DNA from: SIG78 sp045587205
GTDB lineage: Bacteria > Verrucomicrobiota > Lentisphaeria > Victivallales > Victivallaceae
DNA length: 64,000 nt
Reading direction: 5' to 3'
NCBI GenBank assembly: GCA_045587205.1
Contig: JAZNBV010000060.1
Span: 15,071 to 79,070, forward strand
Shown here: piece by piece, positions 8,601-15,587 of the stretch
How the letters are laid out: each line of letters opens with the position of its first letter
How positions within the stretch are numbered: the stretch's first letter is position 1
Notes under the pieces: generated by a model
What the model saw: only the letters and a program-made list of their open reading frames with translations
Told to the model about the DNA's origin: nothing
Database searches by the model: none
Program-made: the position numbers and the translations under genes

Positions 8601-9534
8601 TGAAGTACCGGCGTTGAGCCGCAGTACATCGCAGGTGAGCAAAGCTTTGTCGCAGGCCAAAAATTTCTGCACCGAACCCGGTAAAGAATTTCCCTGCATA
8701 CCCGTTATGCCCGAAACTATTCAGGTCAGCGGTAAATCCGGCGAATCAGCCTATCCGGCGCTGTTCAGCGAAAATGGTCTGACAGGTTCGGCGGTTTATC
8801 TCAAGGAAGCCGAAGCGCATTTCCGCCACGATCAGGGGCTGTTTGCTTTGCTTGCGCACCAGCTTCCGGGGTTGTTCAGTGCCATAAGGCGCGATTTCAA
8901 GCTGGACGGTGCAACCGAGAAAATGTACTTCAAAAACAGTTCCGCCCACCGGGAATTCAACTGGAAAGACGATCTTTTGTATGCCGCAGTACTGGAGTCG
9001 CTGGGTTCAGCAGAAGAACGCTGGCAGATCCGCAGCAAAGCGGCGTTTGATTCGGCGCGGGAATTTGCGCGCTGTAAATTTGCCGCCAATGCGGAAAAAC
9101 TTTTTGCAGAGCTGAAAAATATCTTTGAAAGCGCTTCCCGGATCCGGCAGCTGTTGAAGAAACTCTCCCCGGACTCCATTACTGCACAGGATATTGATTG
9201 CCAGCTTGATTTTTACTTCCGGCCGGGTTTTATACAATACAGTTTCTGGCACCGCGATTACAAACGCTATCTGCGCGGCACCGAACTGCGGCTGCAGCGC
9301 GCCATAGCCAACAGCCGGCAGGATCTTGCCAAATATGATCAGATCGAAGAATACATCCACCGCGTGGATCTGGCATTGGAAAATGTTCCGGAACTGGCGC
9401 TGGCGCCGATGCTGTATGAGTTTGTGCTGCTATTAGAAGAGATGCGCCTTGCGCTCTTTGCGCCGGAAGTCCGGACAAACTGCAAGATCTCCGCATCGAT
9501 CCTGCAGAAAAAGTGGTCGGAATTACGCTATTGA
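5605..9534 (+). CDS. hrpA: ATP-dependent RNA helicase HrpA (DEAH family)
   Basis: At 1309 residues this is the usual HrpA length. Helicase motifs run in order: GATGSGKTT (109-117), TQPRRLAA (137-144), DEVHERS (206-212), SSAT, and QRRGRCGR in motif VI. A helicase-associated domain follows, and the long C-terminal region corresponds to the HrpA-specific DUF3418 part. HrpA unwinds RNA and acts in mRNA processing and rescue of stalled ribosomes. Motif II reads DEVH instead of DEAH; the two acidic residues and the His are kept, so activity is expected. The start lies 2 bases after the AraC gene, so they are probably one transcript. A terminator hairpin follows directly. Confidence 0.93.
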   Translation: MPELFKDLKEARTLFERNLRYARLLDSVKLKREWNRLDLRDLSPETVPETGVAISIKRLLERAEKAGERSLKPLAEKLVLEYPSDLPVSARSEEIVELIKHNQVLIVAGATGSGKTTQLPKMALAAGCGRMGRIGCTQPRRLAASSLAKRAAEEMHAEFGAGVGYKVRFEDHTSEDTVVKFMTDGILLAETRDDPDLLQYDCIMLDEVHERSLNIDFLLGYLKKLLKRRRNLKVIISSATIETERLAEFFDNAAFVEIEGRTYPIEDYYMEPYKDEDLSDHIARAVEFITELDPRGDILVFLPGEREIRDAVTLLTGRQLPRTEIMPLFGRLSSAEQNRIFSPGRMRRIVLATNVAETSLTIPGIRYVVDSGLVRLSRYNPRTRIQELRVEFISQASMRQRRGRCGRMEDGICVHLYSQYDAEQSDPYTDPEIKRSSLAGVILQMASLKLGRIDEFPLVDPPAPALIRDGYRTLSDLGAIDENLRITKCGWTLSTLPVDPQLGRMLEFSAQSKVLKQMLVVAAFLSIPDPRERPFEKTQAADTAHRQWDSEKSDFVTALNLFEELEKVYNERSSNAALRRFAQKNFLNYRRLREWRNLVEDLQESAIEHSWENALSNSPLLEFDYDALHKALLAGLPRQLGCFDREQKNFFDMSGKRFKIFPGSALARRKSNPQWLLSFALVETSQVYARNCAEARPEWLMSVAPQLCTPVYDQAHYSPQSGFVSARERVTCGRLLIHPGRQRQYGPVNPPEARRIFIKDALVAGNIDEHQVRDIPWLRDYLQKARQVRKLELKTRRLEMIFNEDELTEFFDKTLPENFYSMQEVKNHWKRFKRNFRVPENVLYQADMLGDSPEQDYPDELTFCDVKFPLEYNFDPGEERDGITLIADEESVKLLPHWALDALVPGFLGEKLEFYLRSLPKRDRQQLAPVSSFIKDFTDRWRDGKIFNDQPLAEALAAELSKVNVTVNSNAFDDVPLPEYLKMKLLVLDSEGNGGNYLYEVPALSRSTSQVSKALSQAKNFCTEPGKEFPCIPVMPETIQVSGKSGESAYPALFSENGLTGSAVYLKEAEAHFRHDQGLFALLAHQLPGLFSAIRRDFKLDGATEKMYFKNSSAHREFNWKDDLLYAAVLESLGSAEERWQIRSKAAFDSAREFARCKFAANAEKLFAELKNIFESASRIRQLLKKLSPDSITAQDIDCQLDFYFRPGFIQYSFWHRDYKRYLRGTELRLQRAIANSRQDLAKYDQIEEYIHRVDLALENVPELALAPMLYEFVLLLEEMRLALFAPEVRTNCKISASILQKKWSELRY

Positions 9535-9536
9535 AA

Positions 9537-9572
9537 ATCTGCACCAATACAGCGCACAGTGCAGATATTTTT
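9537..9572 (+). terminator. Rho-independent terminator after hrpA
   Basis: ATCTGCAC (9537-9544) pairs with GTGCAGAT (9559-9566), followed by ATTTTT. It sits between convergent genes. Confidence 0.65.
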
Positions 9573-9577
9573 CCATC

Positions 9578-10459
9578 TTACCAGTTGGGTTCGGCCGGCA
9601 GTGAGGCGTCGAACTTGTCCAGCAGCATCTGCTGATATTCTCCGGCAAACTCCCGTTTGAAGAATTTGTCCAGACCGTTGTTGAGCAGTTCCGCCCACGA
9701 GGCCTCTTCCTTGCCCGGAATGATCGGGAAGAAAAGCGCATTGTTTCTGGCGGCGGCTTTGTAGTCACCGGGAGCATCGCCAACCATCAGAATGCAGTCA
9801 GATTCATACTTGCTGCCGGCACTGAACTGTATGTGTTCGGCTTTGGTGCCGTGTTCCTGACCGCAGATGAGCGAAACAAATCCGTCCATTCCATTTTCCG
9901 CCCATTCGCGCACCAGTGCTTCCAGCGGAGTCTGCGATACCACGATCAGATCGGCTTTTTCCGAAGCCTTTGCCAGTACTTCCTTTACTCCCGGCAGGGG
10001 CGGCACGCCGTGAACCATATCTTTAACGCGCGCATTGACTTCTTTGCTCCATTCCAGAGCCTGACGCAGAACGGGGCTGTCAAGTTTTTCCAGATAGGCT
10101 TCCAAGGCGGGATTGCCGAGTTTGCTTTCCAACTCCATCCATTTTTCCAGATCGGCTGTATCCACCACCGGACAGCCGCGGCGGAGGATCTCCGGGCGCT
10201 GTGCAATGTACTTCATACTGTGATAGATTGCCCAGAAACGATTGCATCCGCGCAATTTACTGTAAAGATTGACAAAATCCCACACTTCGCGGGCATATTT
10301 GCTTGCCGACTGCATATTGTAGTGCTTGATAAATGCCGGGCAGAAGCACTCCTTGTGCTTTACTTCCATACTGTCAAAAACACAGCCGTCACTGTCAAAA
10401 CCGATAAAAAAACTGTGTTTGGCAGGCAGATTTTTCATTTCACTCAAATAGTCACGCAT
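9578..10459 (-). CDS. HAD-superfamily hydrolase
   Basis: The 293-residue protein starts with a HAD motif I variant, FIGFDSDGCVFDS, giving the nucleophile/acid pair D-x-D. VSQTPLEALVREW (motif II region, SQT) and MVGDAPGDYKAA (motif IV, GDAPGD) follow. A helical cap of about 130 residues between motifs I and II, containing MKYIAQRPEILRRGCP, is the likely substrate lid. HAD proteins of this layout are phosphatases of small metabolites. The substrate is not evident. A strong AGGAGGA site lies 6 bases ahead of the ATG at 10459. It lies downstream of the NfeD gene on the same strand with a 60-base gap, so they may share a transcript. Confidence 0.82.
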   Translation of the reverse strand: MRDYLSEMKNLPAKHSFFIGFDSDGCVFDSMEVKHKECFCPAFIKHYNMQSASKYAREVWDFVNLYSKLRGCNRFWAIYHSMKYIAQRPEILRRGCPVVDTADLEKWMELESKLGNPALEAYLEKLDSPVLRQALEWSKEVNARVKDMVHGVPPLPGVKEVLAKASEKADLIVVSQTPLEALVREWAENGMDGFVSLICGQEHGTKAEHIQFSAGSKYESDCILMVGDAPGDYKAAARNNALFFPIIPGKEEASWAELLNNGLDKFFKREFAGEYQQMLLDKFDASLPAEPNW

Positions 10460-10519
10460 ATATATTCCTCCTGAAAATTGATATTTACATTTTATAATAT
10501 ACTGTTTTTGGCTGAAAAA

Positions 10520-12091
10520 TCAACTGCACAGCTCTTTATTGCTGCGTTTAACGACTAACTGGAAGCCGTTACGGGCGGTCACTGTCACATTTTCGCCGGA
10601 TTCAAGGAAATCGCCTTCGCTTACTGCATCGTGCCGTTTGCCGCCGATCTCCACAGTTCCGCAGGGGCGCAGCGGAGTAAGCGTTACGCCGGTTTGACCG
10701 ATCAGAGCCGGATCAGCAGTCTGCGCGGTGTAGCCGTCACCGGCTTTCATCTGCGTATTGAGCGATACCTTGCGGAAAATCGATGAGCGCGGCAGCACAT
10801 ACACCGCCAGAAGTATCATAACCACGATCGCCGCCGTCAGTGAAAAAGTCACCACCCGCAGCGCCGTGCCGATATTTTCAAACCCGAATGCCCAGAAAAA
10901 ACTTATCAATATACAAGTTCCCCCCAGTATGCCGATAAGTCCGAACCCCGGTACCAGAAATATCTCCAATGCTACAAGCACCAGCCCGACAAAAAAGACC
11001 ACCATCGGGCCCCAGTCCGATGCCCCGCTGGCAATATGTCCCAGAAAAAAGAGCGTAAGTGCCGACAATCCCAGCACGCCCGAAACCCCGAAACCGGCGG
11101 TTTTTATCTCCACAAATATCCCCACCAGCCCGATCACCAGCAGCAGTCCGGCAATTGCCGGAGCGGCAAGAAATGACCCGATCTGTTCGGTAGGAGTGCG
11201 CTTTACTTCAACAAGTTCTGCATCACTCAAACCCAGCTGTTTCAAAAGATCGCTGCGGCTGGAGGCAATATAATCAACGACTTTGAGTTTCTGTGCCTCT
11301 CTGGCGCTCAAAGTCAGCGGCGAGCGTTTGGTATGCTCTATACCGTCAGTTTTGTTACTCAGTTTTACATAAGGATCTGCCATTGCGCGGATAACATTCA
11401 CCGGCCGGTCATTTTTTTCGGCAAGCACCTGAAGCATCTTGAAAAATACGGTCAGGAATTTCTGATCGGCAAGGAGTCTATCTTCTTTGTTTTCCGGAGA
11501 GTTGTTCTGTTCTTTCAGCGAGCGGATCTCTTCGAGGATTCGGTCAATGGCGGGTGAAGGTGTCACTGCCGGAGCTTTTTCAGACGGCTTTTTTTCCACA
11601 GCTTTTTCAGCGGCGGGTTTTTTATTTTCCTGCGGTTTATCGGTTACCGGCTTGGCGCCGTTTATACCCATAGCTATGGGCATAGCATCGCCGATCAGTC
11701 CGTTGGGCGAAATGGCTATGCGGTCGGCACCCAGAGCAATGATCATTCCAGCTGAAATGCCGTTGGGCTTGAGGTAAACAATGATCGGCACGGTGGATTT
11801 TTCCATTACAGAAAGATACTTGAACGCGGTTTCCACACTGCCGCCGGGGGTATCCATTTCCAGGATCAGTGCTTTGGCACGGGCTTTTCCGGCGCGTTCC
11901 AGAGTTTTTTTAAAGAAGCGCATCTCCCCGTCAGATATGGATTCAAATTCCGAAAACTGCGGCAGATAGAATACCATATTGCTGTTGCCGCGCGGCCACT
12001 CCGGCACCGGAACAGTTCCGGCACTGGCAGAATGGATCATCAAAAACAGAGCTGTGCAGAAAAGTCCGCAGATAAAGTGTAATTTTTTCAT
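10520..12091 (-). CDS. NfeD-family membrane-bound serine protease (ClpP class)
   Basis: The 523-residue protein has a signal peptide (about residues 1-25, ending SASAG) and a ClpP/crotonase-like protease domain. DTPGGSVETAFKYL and NGISAGMIIALGADRIAI mark it; the Ser of ISAGM aligns with the catalytic Ser of NfeD1b/1510-N proteases. Four membrane helices follow (from about FLAAPAIAGLLLVIG), then a C-terminal OB-fold NfeD domain (QTGVTLTPLRPCGTVEI). Family members degrade stomatin-like partners in membrane quality control. Unusual is a charged Lys/Pro/Glu-rich insert of about 50 residues in the protease domain (EKKPSEKAP region). No stomatin gene is adjacent. An AGGTGA site precedes the ATG. 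Confidence 0.88.
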   Translation of the reverse strand: MKKLHFICGLFCTALFLMIHSASAGTVPVPEWPRGNSNMVFYLPQFSEFESISDGEMRFFKKTLERAGKARAKALILEMDTPGGSVETAFKYLSVMEKSTVPIIVYLKPNGISAGMIIALGADRIAISPNGLIGDAMPIAMGINGAKPVTDKPQENKKPAAEKAVEKKPSEKAPAVTPSPAIDRILEEIRSLKEQNNSPENKEDRLLADQKFLTVFFKMLQVLAEKNDRPVNVIRAMADPYVKLSNKTDGIEHTKRSPLTLSAREAQKLKVVDYIASSRSDLLKQLGLSDAELVEVKRTPTEQIGSFLAAPAIAGLLLVIGLVGIFVEIKTAGFGVSGVLGLSALTLFFLGHIASGASDWGPMVVFFVGLVLVALEIFLVPGFGLIGILGGTCILISFFWAFGFENIGTALRVVTFSLTAAIVVMILLAVYVLPRSSIFRKVSLNTQMKAGDGYTAQTADPALIGQTGVTLTPLRPCGTVEIGGKRHDAVSEGDFLESGENVTVTARNGFQLVVKRSNKELCS

Positions 12092-12226
12092 AAATCACCT
12101 GTAAGATTTGTATGTTCAAGTTCAGGATAAATCTGTTTCGGCAAGAAAATAGACCATTTTTCACTCTAATGCAAGAAAAAATTGTAAGAAAATCCATATT
12201 TTTTTGCCTGCGGGGCTTTGCAGGAT

Positions 12227-12255
12227 TTGCAAAAACGCTCCAATGCTGTTATTTT
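12227..12255 (+). promoter_or_regulatory. Predicted promoter of the membrane protein/TtcA-like operon
   Basis: TTGCAA (12227-12232), 17 bases, TATTTT (12250-12255). A palindrome, CTGTTA-TTT-TAACAG at 12246-12260, covers the -10 box and could be an operator. Confidence 0.4.
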
Positions 12256-12301
12256 AACAGAGATGGAGCAGGGAGCAAAAGTTGTAAAATAGGAGTTTTC
12301 T

Positions 12302-13087
12302 ATGGTAAGTCTGCTGCTTTTGCTGTTGATGATCGCAGCACTCTGCGGAATGGTTTTCTGTAACCGCAGACAACGTAAAGATGCTAAATTTCAAGTCATT
12401 GCACTGGTACTTCTGCTGGTGGTGATCGCATCCGGCGGTATGTTTATGTGCAGATTGGATACGCTTTCGCTGCTTGGTTTCAGCGATAACAGCAGCCAGT
12501 CCGCCGCGCTGGAAAAGAAGTTGAACGAGTCCCAGGGGTATATGGTGGCAAACTTTATCAAAAACAGTTACCCCGGCAGACGCAAAGTTTTGCTGATTGC
12601 CCCCGCAGGGCTGGAAGTATTTGGCAGAGCACTGCTTACCCAGCTGCACGAGTCCAAAGTCGGAACTCTCTGGCAGGAACAGCTGACCCGCAGCGCCGGC
12701 AATAACGATACACTCATTACTCCGGTGGCAGATCACGCTGCCGAAGCGCGGCAGATCGATGCTGCTATTGACCGCCACCCCGATGCACAGGTGGTGATCA
12801 TTGCCGGAATCGCACCATCCGGCGATTCGCTGCAGCGGCTCAAGGTGTACCGCAAGAGTTACGAAAGCCGCCCGCGCATAATCATTCTGGGGCTTACCAA
12901 CCTCAACGACTGGGCATACAAACAGATGCAGGACGGCAAAATAGATGCGCTGGTAGTTACCGACCTTACCAAGGCTCTGCCCAATGCCAAAGAACCGGTT
13001 CCGGAAAATTTGCTGGAAGTGTTCAACAGCCGTTATGTGCTTATATCTAAAGATAATCTGCGGCGCAACCGGCGGTTCTTTCATTGA
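12302..13087 (+). CDS. Unknown protein with two N-terminal membrane helices
   Basis: I do not recognise the family. Two membrane helices fill residues 1-18 and about 30-48, separated by the basic stretch NRRQRKDAK, so the remaining 210 residues are probably on the same side of the membrane as the N terminus. That part alternates strands and helices in Rossmann-like fashion (RKVLLIAPAG, AQVVIIAGIAP, PRIIILGLTN, DALVVTDL), reminiscent of a periplasmic-binding or receiver-type fold but without catalytic motifs. An AGGAG site precedes the ATG. The gene ends 3 bases before a TtcA-like gene, so they form an operon. A functional link is possible but not shown. Confidence 0.6.
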   Translation: MVSLLLLLLMIAALCGMVFCNRRQRKDAKFQVIALVLLLVVIASGGMFMCRLDTLSLLGFSDNSSQSAALEKKLNESQGYMVANFIKNSYPGRRKVLLIAPAGLEVFGRALLTQLHESKVGTLWQEQLTRSAGNNDTLITPVADHAAEARQIDAAIDRHPDAQVVIIAGIAPSGDSLQRLKVYRKSYESRPRIIILGLTNLNDWAYKQMQDGKIDALVVTDLTKALPNAKEPVPENLLEVFNSRYVLISKDNLRRNRRFFH

Positions 13088-13090
13088 TCT

Positions 13091-13900
13091 ATGAATAAAA
13101 CTGCAGAAATTCTTGCAGCGGAAAAGGCATTTTCCCGGGTCTGCTCGGCAGGTGCCGCCGCCAGTGCAGATTTCTGTATGCTGCAAGCCGGCGACCGGGT
13201 GCTGGCGGCGCTTTCCGGCGGTATGGACAGTATGGTAATGCTGGAAACACTGCTTTGTCTGCAGAAAAAGGCCCCGTTTGAATTTGAAATAGCTGCTGTG
13301 ACATTCGATCCGCTTTTTCCCGGATTCAACAGCCGGGCGATTGCAGATTACTGCAGTACGCGCAATGTGGAACACCACATTGTCAAAGCCGATATACCGC
13401 AGGCGCTTTCCGGAAAATGTGCCAATGAACGCACCCGGCGGCCCTGTGTACGCTGTTCAAGGCTGCGTCGCGGTATGCTCTGCAGTCTGGCACGGGAACT
13501 TGGTTGCAGCAAACTGGCGCTGGGGCACCACGCAGATGACCTTATGGAATCGTTTTTTATTTCACTGGTGCGCGGTCAGGGTTTGACCACAATGGCGCCG
13601 AATGTATTGGCAGACAAGAGCCGTCAGGGCGATAAAAAACTGCGGATCATCCGGCCGCTGGCAATGGTAAGAGAGAGCGTGGTAAAATGTGCCGCCGGAT
13701 GTTTTGAATTTCCCGCCGCCGGTGAATGTATGTACAAAACCGAACTGGATGCCTCCGGCGACCGGGCCTGGGCAAAAGCGCAGATCAAAGTGTGGCAGGA
13801 GCGCATACCGGATCTGGGAACACTGATGCTGAAAAGTATGGGCAGGATCGAAGCAGAGTGGCTGCTGGATAAAAGGTATCTGGATTTTCTTGAAAATTGA
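13091..13900 (+). CDS. TtcA-like tRNA thiolation ATP pyrophosphatase
   Basis: The PP-loop SGGMDS (residues 42-47) activates the target base with ATP. The paired cysteines C119 and C122 (RPCVRCSRLRRGML) and a later Cys (AAGECMYK) match the three Fe-S ligands of TtcA, which makes 2-thiocytidine at tRNA position 32. GHHADDLMESFF and IRPLAMVRE are also typical. TtcA normally reads SGGKDS and has a second CxxC near the C terminus (PCNLC); here Met replaces Lys in the PP-loop and only one Cys of the second pair remains. A related TtcA/TtuA-class thiolase is therefore possible. At 269 residues it is slightly shorter than E. coli TtcA. It is co-transcribed with the preceding unknown membrane protein. 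Confidence 0.78.
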   Translation: MNKTAEILAAEKAFSRVCSAGAAASADFCMLQAGDRVLAALSGGMDSMVMLETLLCLQKKAPFEFEIAAVTFDPLFPGFNSRAIADYCSTRNVEHHIVKADIPQALSGKCANERTRRPCVRCSRLRRGMLCSLARELGCSKLALGHHADDLMESFFISLVRGQGLTTMAPNVLADKSRQGDKKLRIIRPLAMVRESVVKCAAGCFEFPAAGECMYKTELDASGDRAWAKAQIKVWQERIPDLGTLMLKSMGRIEAEWLLDKRYLDFLEN

Positions 13901-13940
13901 TGCTGCAATCTCAACAATATATAAATAAGGAAAAAGAATT

Positions 13941-15086
13941 ATGAAAACTCTTCTCAAAAATGCCCGGATCATCTCTGTGGATTGTGACCTTGCCGGCGGT
14001 TCTGTGCTGCTGGAAAACGGTAAAATCGCCCGTCTTTACGCCCCCGGTGATGCACTGCCGGCAGCGGATAAAGTCTTTGATCTTGCCGGCGCGATGCTGA
14101 TGCCCGGTTTTATTGATGTGCATACCCACGGCCGCAGCGGCTACGAATTTACAGACGGGGTGCTTGAGCACCTTGAAACTATGTGCAAAGATAAACTTTC
14201 CGAAGGTGTGACCAGCTGGCTGCCGACTACCCTGACACTGGGTTATGAAGCATTGGCTGAATCGCTTGCCAATGCTGCCGGATACACCGCCGGCAATACG
14301 GTGGGAGCCAAGATCCCCGGCGTGCATCTGGAAGGGCCGTTCATCAACCCCAAATGTCTGGGCGCCCAGAATCCGGCATTCGTCCGCAAGCCGGATATTG
14401 AAGAAGTCAGAAAACTCAATAAAATCTGCCCGGTGCTGAAGGTTTCTTACGCTGTGGAAGTCGAAGGCGGCGATACCTTTGCTGCTGAACTGCTTGCTGA
14501 AGGCATTACGCCTTCCTGCGTGCACAGTCAGGCAACTTATAAAGAGTTTCTCAAGGCATACGACCACGGTTTGCGCAACCTGTCGCACTTCTGCAACCAG
14601 ATGACTGCGCTGCACCACCGCGACATCGGTCTGGTGGGAGCCGGTTTGCGCCACAGCGAACTCTTTATAGAAATGATCTGCGACAAGATCCATTTGTGCA
14701 GTGATATGATCAAGCTGATTTTCCAGCTCAAAGATATCAACCACATTCTGCTGATCACCGATGCCTGTCAGGCCGCCGGTATGCCCGACGGCGAATACGA
14801 GATCGGCGGTCTGCCGCTGATCCTCAAAGACGGCGCCGCGCGTCTTGCCAGCAACGGAGCGCTTGCCGGCAGCGTGCTGGTGATGAACAAGGCACTCAAG
14901 AATGTTTACGAGATCACCGGTCTGCCGCTTTCGCAGCTGGTCAGAACCACCAGCTGGAACCAGGCCTGTGCATTGGGTTTGAAAGATCTGGGCAGAATCG
15001 AACCCGGTTATCTGGCTGACCTGGTGGCGCTGGATGAAAACTTTGATGTGAAGAATGTCTGGCTGGATGGTGAGCTCGTTAAGTAA
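13941..15086 (+). CDS. nagA: N-acetylglucosamine-6-phosphate deacetylase (copy 1)
   Basis: This 381-residue amidohydrolase has the NagA pattern: PGFIDVHTHG with metal ligands H61 and H63, HLEGPFINP, ACQAAGMPDGEY after the catalytic Asp of LLITDA, and NLSHFCNQM for substrate binding. It converts GlcNAc-6-P to glucosamine-6-P and acetate in the cytoplasm, feeding amino-sugar catabolism or wall recycling. A second, more diverged NagA lies at 31591-32736 beside a transporter. This copy follows the TtcA-like gene by 40 bases and has an AAGGAA site. Its separate context suggests cell-wall recycling rather than uptake, but that is inference. Confidence 0.9.
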   Translation: MKTLLKNARIISVDCDLAGGSVLLENGKIARLYAPGDALPAADKVFDLAGAMLMPGFIDVHTHGRSGYEFTDGVLEHLETMCKDKLSEGVTSWLPTTLTLGYEALAESLANAAGYTAGNTVGAKIPGVHLEGPFINPKCLGAQNPAFVRKPDIEEVRKLNKICPVLKVSYAVEVEGGDTFAAELLAEGITPSCVHSQATYKEFLKAYDHGLRNLSHFCNQMTALHHRDIGLVGAGLRHSELFIEMICDKIHLCSDMIKLIFQLKDINHILLITDACQAAGMPDGEYEIGGLPLILKDGAARLASNGALAGSVLVMNKALKNVYEITGLPLSQLVRTTSWNQACALGLKDLGRIEPGYLADLVALDENFDVKNVWLDGELVK

Positions 15087-15167
15087 GAATTTGATGTTTT
15101 ATTGAGGTAAAAATGCCCCAAAATGCAACTTTTTTCAAAAAAATATTGTTTTTGGCTTGAAAAAAGT

Positions 15168-15195
15168 TTGTCAAATGCTGTTTTGCGGTTATATT
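15168..15195 (+). promoter_or_regulatory. Predicted promoter of the 58-residue protein gene
   Basis: TTGTCA (15168-15173), 16 bases, TATATT (15190-15195), then about 80 bases of leader ending in a very strong AGGGAGGAG site. Confidence 0.6.
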
Positions 15196-15275
15196 GATTA
15201 GTGTTGAGGGATTGCGAACTCTTTACGGAGTTCCAACAAGTTATAACAAATATTTAACAAAGGGAGGAGTGTTTT

Positions 15276-15452
15276 ATGAAACACAAGTTCTATGATGTCA
15301 AGACCAAGAGTTCTGTCGAAGCCGAAGTCCAGGAAAAGGTTTCTTATGGCAAACCCGGTAACGAACGTTATGCGTTCCGCGCAAAGACTGCTGATGGTCG
15401 CGCTCTGACTGCTTTTGTAAGCAAGGCTACCTGGGAAAAAGCTAATATCTGA
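15276..15452 (+). CDS. Small conserved-looking protein, 58 residues
   Basis: ATG at 15276 to TGA at 15450-15452. The product begins MKHKFYDVKTKSSVEAEV and ends FVSKATWEKANI; it is charged, soluble, without signal peptide, helix-turn-helix or Cys pairs. Strong evidence that it is real: its own good promoter, the near-perfect ribosome-binding site AAGGGAGGAG with proper spacing, a codon pattern using AAG, GAA, CGT, GGT and ACT as highly expressed genes do, and a dedicated terminator. It looks like an abundant cytoplasmic protein, perhaps nucleoid- or ribosome-associated. I know no family for it. Confidence 0.75.
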   Translation: MKHKFYDVKTKSSVEAEVQEKVSYGKPGNERYAFRAKTADGRALTAFVSKATWEKANI

Positions 15453-15515
15453 TTTTTCTGTTTCTCTTTACCGGCTGCATTCCGTTGTTTTTTTAGCAAG
15501 TGCAACCGGCACAAG

Positions 15516-15557
15516 ATCGGCATTTACGGTGTAAAAAAACGTATGCCGATTTTTTTT
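15516..15557 (+). terminator. Rho-independent terminator
   Basis: ATCGGCAT (15516-15523) pairs with ATGCCGAT (15543-15550), followed by a run of T. It closes the small-protein transcript and insulates the next gene. Confidence 0.75.
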
Positions 15558-15587
15558 GCTCTGCAACCCGGGATTTTATACTGAATT

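Noticed and set aside
12254..13378. 374-codon minus-strand frame opposite the membrane protein and TtcA-like genes
   Set aside because: The plus strand has two genes with PP-loop and membrane motifs and proper start sites; the minus frame is rich in Cys/His by-products.
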